From: Marinirhabdus sp050859505
Lineage (GTDB): Bacteria > Bacteroidota > Bacteroidia > Flavobacteriales > Flavobacteriaceae
Direction of reading: 5' to 3'
Assembly: GCF_050859505.1 (NCBI RefSeq)
Contig: NZ_CP193934.1
Coordinates: 124,001 to 188,000, forward strand
Length of the DNA: 64,000 nt
Shown: positions 1 through 7,236 of the stretch, in pieces
How the letters are laid out: the number at the start of each line of letters is the position of its first letter
How positions within the stretch are numbered: position 1 is the stretch's first letter
Notes under the pieces: model-generated
The model's database searches: none
What the model saw: the letters and a program-made list of their open reading frames with translations, nothing else
Told to the model about the DNA's origin: nothing
Translations under genes and position numbers: made by a program

Positions 1-263
1 TTTCAACAATAAATTACAACGCTCCTAATAATAAAACGCTTCCAAGTTATTTTAGAAGTGATTTTTCGGCATCGTATGCTGTAAAACTGGATGAAACTTT
101 TAGAGGAAAAATAAACATAGCCGTGCTAAATATTTTCAACAGAAATAACGCTTTAAACAGGTATCATATCCTAGAAAATGTAGAAGGGGTTCCCACGATT
201 CGCCGTGTAGATGAATTCTCCCTTGGCTTAACACCCAATATTTCGTTGCAGTTGTTGTTTTAA
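1..263 (+). CDS. TonB-dependent receptor, C-terminal fragment
   Basis: This is the last 86 codons of a gene that begins before the window; the reading frame starts at base 3. The translation has the features of the final strands of an outer membrane beta-barrel: DFSASYAVKLDETFRGKINIAVLNIFNRNN, a typical TonB-dependent receptor ending in which a strand is followed by a conserved N-x-F-(N/D)-R/K turn, and a last strand that ends in a C-terminal Phe (SLQLLF). It would import a ligand across the outer membrane using TonB energy, but the ligand cannot be inferred from this part. The stop codon directly abuts the stop of the convergent argS, with no base between them. Confidence 0.7.
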   Translation, partial: STINYNAPNNKTLPSYFRSDFSASYAVKLDETFRGKINIAVLNIFNRNNALNRYHILENVEGVPTIRRVDEFSLGLTPNISLQLLF

Positions 264-2042
264 CTACATCTTATCCGGCACTTGTATTCCAAGTAACGAA
301 AAAGCTGTTTTAATCACACTTCCAACAGCATCACATAGGGAAACTCTAAAGGCAATTTCAGTAGAATGTTCGGCACCAAAAATAGATACGTTTTGATAAA
401 ACGAATTAAACTCCTTCACCAAATCATAGGTATAATTTGCCACCAGCGCAGGACTGTAATTACCCGCCGCCATCTGTATCACGTCTGGAAACTGCTGTAA
501 AATTTTAAGGAGCTTTTTCTCTTTTTCGTGTAGTTCCATTGGCGCTTCGATTGCGCTCAGGATGATATCGTGATTAGCCTTTCTCAAAATAGATTGAATA
601 CGCGCATAGGTATACTGAATAAAAGGCCCTGTATTTCCTTGGAAATCGACACTTTCTTCCGGATTGAAAAGAATTCGTTTTTTAGGATCTACTTTTAGGA
701 TATAATATTTAAGGGCGCCCAAACCAATAGTTTTGTACAAATGCGATTTCTCTTCAGTTGAAAAATCATCAATCTTCCCAAGCTCTTCTGAAATTTCCTT
801 GGCAGTAGCTGTCATATCATCTATCAAATCGTCTGCATCTACTACGGTTCCTTCACGGCTTTTCATCTTTCCCGAAGGTAGATCTACCATCCCGTAACTT
901 AAATGGTATAAATTTTCAGCCCATTTAAAACCGAGTTTCTGTAAGATTAAAAACAGTACTTGAAAATGATATTCCTGCTCGTTTCCAACGGTATAAATCA
1001 TCCCATTTATATCTGGAAAATCCTTTACACGTTGGATGGCGGTACCAATATCCTGCGTCATATACACAGCCGTTCCATCACTACGCAACACAATTTTTCT
1101 ATCGAGACCATCTTCGGTTAAGTCACACCAAACAGAGCCGTCTGGGTCTTTAACAAACACGCCCTTTTCAAGACCCGATTCTATAAAATCTTTTCCCAGT
1201 AAATAGGTTTCACTTTCGTAATAGTTTTTGTCAAAATCTACGCCTATACTTTTATACGTAGCATCAAAACCTGTGTACACCCAGCCGTTCATTTTTTCCC
1301 AAAGTGAAACAACTTCTGCATCTCCAGCTTCCCATTTTTGAAGCATTTCCTGAGCTTCAATTAAGATGGGAGCTTCGGCTTTTGCTTCTTTTTCGGTTTT
1401 TCCTTTTTCAACTAGCGCATTAATTTCCTTCTTGTATTCCTGGTCAAATCGCACATAATAATTACCCACCAGTTTATCACCTTTTAATCCAGAAGATTCT
1501 GGTGTTTCCCCTTCACCATATCGTTCCCAAGCCAACATACTTTTACAAATATGAATCCCACGATCGTTTATAATTTGTGTTTTATAGACTTTTTTACCAG
1601 CCGCTTTTAAAATTTCAGCAACCGAATAGCCTAACAACACATTACGCACGTGGCCCAAATGTAAGGGTTTGTTTGTATTGGGAGAAGCATATTCTACCAT
1701 CATCGCATCCTGAGTGATTGCAACCATACCGTAGGTTTTAAAATCCTGAATAGTAGTAAAGAAATCCAGGTAATACGCATCGCTTAACACCAAATTTAAG
1801 AAGCCTTTTACCACATTAAATTTTGAAACTTCAGTTACATGAGCTACCAAATACTCACCAATGGCCTCCCCTATTTGCACAGGATTGCCTTTTACCGAAC
1901 GTAGCATTGAAAAAATAACCACGGTTATATCGCCTTCAAAATCCTTACGAGTAGCTTGAAACTCTACGTTTTCAAGGGTGACATTATAGGTTTCGGTAAC
2001 GGCTTTTTTAATGTGCTGTGCTAAATTCTCCTGCAAATTCAT
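264..2042 (-). CDS. argS: Arginine--tRNA ligase
   Basis: Class I aminoacyl-tRNA synthetase that charges tRNA-Arg in the cytoplasm. The 592 residues match the family length. The N-terminal additional domain (about residues 1-100) is followed by the catalytic Rossmann fold with the HIGH motif as HLGH at residues 128-131, preceded by EYASPNTNKP, and by NDRG near 159. The C-terminal helical anticodon-binding domain includes GNTGPFIQYTYARIQSILRK. It is a single cistron, convergent with the upstream receptor gene. A -7-like box (TATCTTTG on the minus strand) lies about 55 bases before the start. Function is secure by family. Confidence 0.97.
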   Translation of the reverse strand: MNLQENLAQHIKKAVTETYNVTLENVEFQATRKDFEGDITVVIFSMLRSVKGNPVQIGEAIGEYLVAHVTEVSKFNVVKGFLNLVLSDAYYLDFFTTIQDFKTYGMVAITQDAMMVEYASPNTNKPLHLGHVRNVLLGYSVAEILKAAGKKVYKTQIINDRGIHICKSMLAWERYGEGETPESSGLKGDKLVGNYYVRFDQEYKKEINALVEKGKTEKEAKAEAPILIEAQEMLQKWEAGDAEVVSLWEKMNGWVYTGFDATYKSIGVDFDKNYYESETYLLGKDFIESGLEKGVFVKDPDGSVWCDLTEDGLDRKIVLRSDGTAVYMTQDIGTAIQRVKDFPDINGMIYTVGNEQEYHFQVLFLILQKLGFKWAENLYHLSYGMVDLPSGKMKSREGTVVDADDLIDDMTATAKEISEELGKIDDFSTEEKSHLYKTIGLGALKYYILKVDPKKRILFNPEESVDFQGNTGPFIQYTYARIQSILRKANHDIILSAIEAPMELHEKEKKLLKILQQFPDVIQMAAGNYSPALVANYTYDLVKEFNSFYQNVSIFGAEHSTEIAFRVSLCDAVGSVIKTAFSLLGIQVPDKM

Positions 2043-2094
2043 GGTGGTGTTTTAAGGGTTCTTCGTCGCGCATTTGCTTTGAAGAATGAAGATG

Positions 2095-2102
2095 CAAAGA
2101 TA
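2095..2102 (-). promoter_or_regulatory. Candidate -7 box of the argS promoter
   Basis: The minus strand reads TATCTTTG, a full match to the Bacteroidota TAnnTTTG -7 element, 53 bases upstream of argS. I see no TTG at the expected -33 distance, so the call rests on one box. Confidence 0.4.
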
Positions 2103-2172
2103 GTTATATTTAAAAAGATAGCGGTTCCTGGCGGAAGTTTCAATAGTAAAATCAACGCAATGTTAATGTGAC

Positions 2173-2202
2173 TTGTCATACAGATTGGCTATTGTATCTT
2201 TC
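2173..2202 (+). promoter_or_regulatory. Promoter of the DUF2652 gene pair
   Basis: TTG at 2173-2175, then exactly 19 bases, then TATCTTTC at 2195-2202. This matches the Bacteroidota primary sigma consensus TTG-N19-TAnnTTTG except for the last base. It lies 18 bases before the ATG at 2221, so the leader would be very short. Confidence 0.5.
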
Positions 2203-2220
2203 AACTCAAATTAAAACGTA

Positions 2221-2826
2221 ATGAAAGCAAGCCCAGCCCTTATTTGTATTCCCGACATTAGCGGGTTTACCGAGTTTATGCGCGCCGTAGATATTGAGGT
2301 AAGCTCACAAGTAATTCCTGCCTTACTCAACGAGATTATTTATAGCAACAAGATAAATTTGAAAGTTTCAGAGATTGAAGGCGATGCTGTTTTGTTTTTT
2401 AGAAAAGGAGAACTTCCCTCTTTTCAGGATTTGGTAGATCAGTGTAAATTGTTTTACACTCAGTTTTATGAGCGGATGGATGTCCTGCTGAAAAAATTTA
2501 AAGACAAACATAAAGACGTCGATTTCCCTGAAATTCTCGGACTCAAAATAATTCTTCACTATGGTGCCGAAATTGGTATGGTACAAATAGGTAACCATAT
2601 AAAATTGATGGGCGAAGACGTGATTACGGCACATAGACTGCTTAAAAATGATGTGCCAGTAGATGAATATCTGCTCATTTCAGATTCGCTTTTAAGGCAT
2701 TACAAAAATCAAAAAATTGAAGAAAGTTGCGATTGGGCACAATTAAATTCTAAAGAACTAGACGTAGAACACCTAGGGACAATTAAATACCATTACATTA
2801 ATTTAAAGCCATTAAACGGCAATTAA
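2221..2826 (+). CDS. DUF2652 protein with adenylate-cyclase-like fold
   Basis: A soluble protein of 201 residues with the pattern of the DUF2652 family, which resembles class III nucleotide cyclase domains. The N-terminus reads PDISGFTEFMRAV (residues about 11-23), like the first metal-binding segment of cyclases (F-x-D-I-x-G-F-T). EIEGDAVLFF (about 52-61) corresponds to the second metal-binding Asp segment. Both Asp residues are present. No regulatory or membrane domain is attached. Whether it makes a cyclic nucleotide, binds one or is inactive cannot be told from sequence. It is followed after 10 bases by a small gene in the same direction, so the two are probably co-transcribed. Confidence 0.75.
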   Translation: MKASPALICIPDISGFTEFMRAVDIEVSSQVIPALLNEIIYSNKINLKVSEIEGDAVLFFRKGELPSFQDLVDQCKLFYTQFYERMDVLLKKFKDKHKDVDFPEILGLKIILHYGAEIGMVQIGNHIKLMGEDVITAHRLLKNDVPVDEYLLISDSLLRHYKNQKIEESCDWAQLNSKELDVEHLGTIKYHYINLKPLNGN

Positions 2827-2836
2827 ATGTATTCAA

Positions 2837-3268
2837 ATGCTGCTAAATGTCTCCTACAACAACAAACAAATAAGTCAAAAAATTGATGCTGAGGTAGGCA
2901 AACCTTTCCCCCTTGCTACCCGATTTAAAATGGGTGGTATTGGTTCTTCAAAATTGATTATTACTGAAACAAGTGTACAAATACATAATCTCCTACTATT
3001 AGACAGTAATCGAAATCAATGTAACATTGAAATGCGTCCTAACGGAATTATTGTAGGTTTTAGAAGCTTGTTAGAAAGTTATGCATTGGTTATTCCGTAT
3101 TATAAATTAGTGCTTTACAAAGGTAAAGCCGAGGAGTATAGTGTGTACAGAGACAACTATTTTATAAAAATTGAAGCGAAGAAAAAAGACAAAGCAACAC
3201 ACAATTTTATAAGTAAAATTTTATCCGCAAAAGCCGATGCTACCCCCTCACGAATCGAGGATGTATAG
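2837..3268 (+). CDS. Hypothetical protein downstream of DUF2652
   Basis: A 143-residue protein that I do not recognise. It has no signal peptide or membrane segment. It looks beta-rich in its first 110 residues (alternating short hydrophobic strands such as SKLIITETSVQIHNLLLL and GIIVGFRSLLESYALVIPYYKLVLYKG) and ends in a basic stretch (KKKDKATHNFISKILSAKADATPS). The strand pattern and the YYKLVLYKG segment recall small PH-like or lipid-binding folds, but this is only an impression. The short 10-base spacing ties it to the DUF2652 gene and suggests a shared role. Confidence 0.6.
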   Translation: MLLNVSYNNKQISQKIDAEVGKPFPLATRFKMGGIGSSKLIITETSVQIHNLLLLDSNRNQCNIEMRPNGIIVGFRSLLESYALVIPYYKLVLYKGKAEEYSVYRDNYFIKIEAKKKDKATHNFISKILSAKADATPSRIEDV

Positions 3269-3339
3269 ATTTGATTTTTACTATTACTTTAAAAAACGTA
3301 CGTTTCTATTCTTTTCTCAATGCTCTTTTTTCTGAGAAA

Positions 3340-3543
3340 TTAGCGTTTCTGCATAAAAGCACCCGCTAACAACGCTAAAACTCCCAATCCTATCATGGCT
3401 AGGGTTTGATTGCTTAAACCTTCTTTAGCTGAAACTTCTAAAGGGCCAATATCCAGAACTTCTTGAGGCACAAAAGCATTGTACAACCCGAAGCCGATGA
3501 GTACGATACCTACAACAATTAAAACAGATTTTAATATTTTCAT
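3340..3543 (-). CDS. Small two-helix membrane protein, DUF3185-like
   Basis: A 67-residue protein with two predicted membrane helices: residues 5-23 (ILKSVLIVVGIVLIGFGLY) and about 47-63 (TLAMIGLGVLALLAGAF), joined by a short polar loop. It ends in a basic tail (MQKR), which suggests an inner membrane location with cytoplasmic ends. Size and topology resemble the DUF3185 family of small proteins of unknown function. It stands alone between two plus-strand genes. It is a plausible real gene because of its coherent topology and ATG start. Confidence 0.6.
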   Translation of the reverse strand: MKILKSVLIVVGIVLIGFGLYNAFVPQEVLDIGPLEVSAKEGLSNQTLAMIGLGVLALLAGAFMQKR

Positions 3544-3657
3544 AATTGGTTTTTATGTTTGATAAAGATAGTAAACCTAATTAAGCGAATTTAAAGTTTT
3601 TATAAAGTCTCCACTTGTTTAATAATGAGAGCGTATCTTTAAACAAATTAATAACAC

Positions 3658-5082
3658 GTGAAAATTTTACTCACCGGAGCCAACGGATATATTGGGATGC
3701 GTTTACTGCCGTTACTTTTGGAAGAAGGACACCAAATTGTTTGTTCTGTAAGAAATGCAAACAGGCTTTCTATTACTGAAGATTTAAAAAATAAAATCGA
3801 AATTATTGAAATAGATTTTCTTGAAGAAGTACAGCCCGAAAAACTACCTAAAGATATTGATGCTGCGTATTATTTAATTCACTCCATGTCTGCCTCTACC
3901 GATGATTTTGATGAAAAAGAGGAAATTTCAGCAAAAAACTTCAATGCGTATCTAGAGCATACCCAATGTAAACAAGTAATTTATCTTGGAGGAATTGTAA
4001 ACGAGACAAACCTTAGCAAGCACCTTTGGTCCCGCAAGAATGTAGAGGATATTTTATACAACGGTAAAGCAAAACTTACGGTTTTAAGAGCTGCTATTAT
4101 TGTGGGTAGTGGGAGCGCTTCCTTTGAAATTATACGAGACCTTTGCGAAAAGTTACCATTAATGATCACTCCGAAGTGGGTAAAAACCCGCTGCCAACCC
4201 ATTGCCGTTCGTGATGTATTAATCTATTTAACCGGAGTCCTCGGAAATGAAAACGCATATGATGAAAGCTTTGATATTGGAGGTCCAGACATTCTCTCTT
4301 ATAAAGAAATGATGAAAGGGTATGCTAAATCCCGAAATCTACGTATCGCCATAATTGACGTACCATTTATGTCGCCTAAACTATCCTCCTATTGGTTGTA
4401 CTTTGTTACCTCAACTTCGTACAAACTGGCATTAAACTTAGTGGATAGTATGCGGATTGAAGTAATTACCAAAGACAAACGTTTACAAGAAATGCTAAAC
4501 GTTGTACCCATTACCTATAATGAAGCGATTGATCTGGCCTTTAAAAAAATAAAGCAAAATGAAGTGGTTTCCAGCTGGAAGGATAGTATGATAAGTGGAC
4601 GCTTCAGAAATGATTTAAAAAAATATGTAGAAGTACCAGACGAAGGTTGTTTAAAAGATGCGCAAACCATCCAACTTAAAAATCCTGAGAAAGCTTTGGA
4701 AAATATCTGGAGCATTGGCGGTAAACGCGGCTGGTATTATGGAAGTTGGCTCTGGAAAATCAGGGGCTATATAGACAAGGTCTTTGGAGGCGTGGGCTTA
4801 CGTCGCGGACGTACCCATCCCAATAAAATTTATGAAGGTGATAGCTTAGACTTCTGGAGAGTGATTTTAGCAGATAAAAAAGAGCGGCGTTTATTACTTT
4901 TTGCCGAAATGCGTGTCCCTGGCGAAGCGTGGTTAGAATTTGCTATAGACAAGAACAACGTGCTCCATCAAACAGCCACCTTCAGACCTCGCGGGCTGTG
5001 GGGAAGACTCTATTGGTATGCGATGTTGCCTTTTCATTATTTTATCTTTGCTGGAATGATTGATAGAATCGCTAATTCATAA
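3658..5082 (+). CDS. SDR-family NAD(P)-binding protein with DUF2867 domain
   Basis: A 474-residue protein starting at GTG; the start is set by the immediate Rossmann motif TGANGYIG (GxxGxxG, residues 6-13), which an ATG further in would remove. Residues 1 to about 230 form an atypical short-chain dehydrogenase/NmrA-type nucleotide-binding domain (YYLIHSMSA, VIYLGGIV, TVLRAAIIVGSGSASFE). Residues about 300-474 form a DUF2867 domain ending in RPRGLWGRLYWYAMLPFHYFIF. In related proteins this architecture is annotated as an SDR oxidoreductase of unknown substrate. A TTG/TATCTTTA promoter-like pair (3615-3641) has a short 16-base spacer. The last codons are duplicated downstream (see the repeat at 5202-5348). 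Confidence 0.8.
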   Translation: MKILLTGANGYIGMRLLPLLLEEGHQIVCSVRNANRLSITEDLKNKIEIIEIDFLEEVQPEKLPKDIDAAYYLIHSMSASTDDFDEKEEISAKNFNAYLEHTQCKQVIYLGGIVNETNLSKHLWSRKNVEDILYNGKAKLTVLRAAIIVGSGSASFEIIRDLCEKLPLMITPKWVKTRCQPIAVRDVLIYLTGVLGNENAYDESFDIGGPDILSYKEMMKGYAKSRNLRIAIIDVPFMSPKLSSYWLYFVTSTSYKLALNLVDSMRIEVITKDKRLQEMLNVVPITYNEAIDLAFKKIKQNEVVSSWKDSMISGRFRNDLKKYVEVPDEGCLKDAQTIQLKNPEKALENIWSIGGKRGWYYGSWLWKIRGYIDKVFGGVGLRRGRTHPNKIYEGDSLDFWRVILADKKERRLLLFAEMRVPGEAWLEFAIDKNNVLHQTATFRPRGLWGRLYWYAMLPFHYFIFAGMIDRIANS

Positions 5083-5149
5083 AATAGAACTTGAATTTGA
5101 ACTCGAAATTGAAGTCGAAGATGTAAACGGGGTGGTGAAAATTTAAAAA
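5015..5149 (+). repeat. Tandem duplication, copy 1 (overlaps gene end)
   Basis: The last 22 codons of the SDR/DUF2867 gene plus 67 bases of downstream sequence (ggtatgcgatgttgcc... to gtggtgaaaatttaaaaa). The same block recurs at 5202-5348 with very few substitutions. It contains a low-complexity run of gaactcgaa-type hexamers. Confidence 0.85.
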
Positions 5150-5183
5150 TGAATACGTTGCGCAGCAATCATTTTTAAATTTT
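5138..5183. terminator. Perfect long inverted repeat, probable bidirectional terminator
   Basis: Bases 5138-5152 (aaaatttaaaaatga) are the exact reverse complement of 5169-5183. The 16-base loop itself holds a small stem (ttgc-gca-gcaa). The A/T-rich arms give A- and U-tracts in both directions. It sits between the two copies of the duplication and between the convergent SDR and ctlX genes, so it could end transcription from either side. The low GC of the outer stem lowers certainty. Confidence 0.5.
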
Positions 5184-5201
5184 TGGCGTTACAATTTCCA
5201 A

Positions 5202-5348
5202 GGTATGCAATGTTGCCTTTTCATTATTTTATCTTTGCTGGAATGATTGATAGAATCGCTAATTCATAAAATAGAACTTGAATTTGAACTCGAACTCGAA
5301 CTCAAAACTGAAGTCGAAGATGTAAAAGGGGTGGTGAAAATTTAAAAA
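5202..5348 (+). repeat. Tandem duplication, copy 2 (gene-end remnant)
   Basis: Near-identical copy of 5015-5149 placed 187 bases downstream, with a 12-base insertion in the gaactc hexamer run. It repeats the final codons of the SDR gene, including the stop (taa at 5267-5269), but has no start and is not expressed as a gene. Together with the inverted repeat at 5138-5183 it fills the 303-base gap between the SDR gene and ctlX; I see nothing else there. Confidence 0.85.
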
Positions 5349-5385
5349 ATAGACAGGATTTAACCGCTTCTCAACATCTCAATTC

Positions 5386-6327
5386 TTATACCACTGCACT
5401 ACTTTTAGGCAAAAACACCTCAGCCATCATGCAACGGGCACTTCCACCACCACACGTTTCAATAGTAGTAAGGTCGCTACTTAAAATTTTAGTATGTTTT
5501 TGTATAGCTCTTACCTGGTCAGGCTTTAAACTAGATCTAGCCGCTTCACTCATAACCATATACGTATGAGTTGCGCCTTGTACTTGGAGCATGTTCCCGG
5601 CAAATTGATGCATTTGATCTTCAGTAATAGTGATTACTTCTTTTTTAGATTCTTTTAAATGCTTAAGAACGGTTTTCTTTTCGTGTTTATCGTCTATGGT
5701 ATCCAAACAGATAATTGCAAAATTTTCAGCCAGTGCCATCATTACGTTGGTATGGTAAATGGGCATACGTTGTTTATGCACGGTTTGATTGGCAGTAAAA
5801 ACCACGGGGTCGTATTCAAAATCTTCACAAAACTCGATAAACAATTCTTCATCGGCTCTTGGAGATAATGCACAATAAGCTATGTTATTCGCTCTGTCTA
5901 ACAACAAACTTCCTGTTCCTTCCAAAAACACTCCTTCTTCTTCGGCTGGGGTATAATCCATAAAATTATGAATTTCAAAGCCTTCACTTTCTAAACGGGT
6001 CATAATTTCTTCTCTACGCTCGCGACGTCTGTTCTCAGCAAACATTGGGTACAATCCTACCGTTCCGTTTGCATGAAAACTAACCCAGTTGTTAGGAAAA
6101 ATAGAATCTGGCGTATCCATTTTGAAATCGTCGTTTTCTACGATCACTCGCACACCAACAGCTCTCAATTTTTCTACAAACGCATCAAATTCTTCTTGTG
6201 CCTTGGCATTAATATCGAAGTTTTTAGCGTCTATATCTTCTTGAAAATAATTGTTCACTGCAGTTTCTTCATTCATACGGAAGGCTACTGGGCGAATCAT
6301 TAAAATAGTGTTGGTAATTTGTGGCAT
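5386..6327 (-). CDS. ctlX: Citrulline utilization hydrolase (CtlX) type guanidino-modifying enzyme
   Basis: A 313-residue member of the amidinotransferase/arginine deiminase superfamily. In characterised CtlX proteins the reaction converts citrulline to ornithine. Visible superfamily motifs: DSIFPNNWVSFH (substrate-carboxylate/guanidino-binding Asp and Asn, about 73-84), FLEGTGSLLLD (about 133-143), the catalytic His region YHTNVMMAL (about 191-199), and the C-terminal CGGGSARCMMAEVF with the nucleophilic Cys at 299. A -7 box (TAGTTTTG on the minus strand) precedes it. A second, more distant family member lies at 9510-10424, suggesting consecutive steps from arginine to ornithine. Exact substrate is inferred from family. 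Confidence 0.85.
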   Translation of the reverse strand: MPQITNTILMIRPVAFRMNEETAVNNYFQEDIDAKNFDINAKAQEEFDAFVEKLRAVGVRVIVENDDFKMDTPDSIFPNNWVSFHANGTVGLYPMFAENRRRERREEIMTRLESEGFEIHNFMDYTPAEEEGVFLEGTGSLLLDRANNIAYCALSPRADEELFIEFCEDFEYDPVVFTANQTVHKQRMPIYHTNVMMALAENFAIICLDTIDDKHEKKTVLKHLKESKKEVITITEDQMHQFAGNMLQVQGATHTYMVMSEAARSSLKPDQVRAIQKHTKILSSDLTTIETCGGGSARCMMAEVFLPKSSAVV

Positions 6328-6347
6328 GTAGTTATATTTCGAAATGC

Positions 6348-6355
6348 AAAACTAA
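6348..6355 (-). promoter_or_regulatory. Candidate -7 box of the ctlX promoter
   Basis: The minus strand reads TAGTTTTG, a full TAnnTTTG match 20 bases before the ctlX start codon. No clear TTG is seen at -33. Confidence 0.4.
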
Positions 6356-6394
6356 GGAAATAGTGACTTAAAATAACATCTAATACCTCAAATA

Positions 6395-7204
6395 TTAATC
6401 GGAATTTATTTGATAGCTCACTCCCAATCCATAGGCTGCTCCAAGAAAAGTATTTCTTCCAGCAAATGTATAGGATATTGAAACATAGGCACCTAAATCT
6501 GATGAAAATGGTTTGTACAGCGTCCCTCCAGCTTTATGAAAATCTACCCCAAACTCCCTGAAATTTTGTGGAGCTGGTGTGCCACGATAGTTTATACCGC
6601 CAAATGAGTGTTGGTAATCGTAATACACATCATAATACCATGCCGAAGTTGCCCTGCCCACTTTTAAAGTTACGGGTACACTATTGGGAACTTCCTCAAA
6701 TTTTAAGGAAAAACCACTTTGGAGCGTTGCAAACCAAAAGGATTTGCTCGTAAAGTGCAACAAAACCCTAGTTTCAAGAATGGTGGCTTGCTGCCCAATG
6801 TCGTTAAGCCCTCCAATGGCATAGTCTGATAGTGGTGTGGAAAAACCTGCTGCAGTACTTATTTCAAAAGTCCCAAAGTTTGAATTGAAACGAAGAAATC
6901 TATACTTTAAAAAAGCCGAAAGATCCTGAAGATTACTTTGGTTATTACTGGAAATATATGGTGTAGAAAGGTGTACATCTAGATTATCTGTAATTCCGTA
7001 GGCTGTGAAAATAGAAGCATAATAGGTGCTACGCTCCAAATCCAATTTTTTTTCACCTGCCAAATATTTTTTGGAATCTTCAAAACCACCACCCAGTACA
7101 ACAACACCTTTTTTCTTTCCCTTATAAAAACCATCTATTTTTCCTTGTCCAAAACAGGAAATACTTAAAGATAACAGCACAAAAATTAGAAGGAATAATC
7201 GCAT
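6395..7204 (-). CDS. Predicted outer membrane beta-barrel protein
   Basis: A 269-residue exported protein: signal peptide at 1-20 (RLFLLIFVLLSLSISCFGQ) followed by repeated amphipathic strands ending in aromatic residues (STYYASIFTAYGI, NLDVHLSTPYIS, SFWFATLQSGFSLKF, AWYYDVYYDYQHSF, YVSISYTF, GAAYGLGVSYQI). This is the pattern of a 12- to 14-strand barrel of the transporter/MetA-like porin type common in Bacteroidota. No catalytic motif is visible. It lies 32 bases downstream of the haloperoxidase gene on the same strand and may be co-transcribed with it. Function is unknown. Confidence 0.65.
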   Translation of the reverse strand: MRLFLLIFVLLSLSISCFGQGKIDGFYKGKKKGVVVLGGGFEDSKKYLAGEKKLDLERSTYYASIFTAYGITDNLDVHLSTPYISSNNQSNLQDLSAFLKYRFLRFNSNFGTFEISTAAGFSTPLSDYAIGGLNDIGQQATILETRVLLHFTSKSFWFATLQSGFSLKFEEVPNSVPVTLKVGRATSAWYYDVYYDYQHSFGGINYRGTPAPQNFREFGVDFHKAGGTLYKPFSSDLGAYVSISYTFAGRNTFLGAAYGLGVSYQINSD

Positions 7205-7236
7205 ACTAGATGTACGAAACTATAAGACTTTTAGAT

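Noticed and set aside
3313..3339. tttctca/tgagaaa stem as a terminator after the gene at 2837
   Set aside because: Only 7 AT-rich base pairs with a 13-base loop; too weak to list as a terminator.
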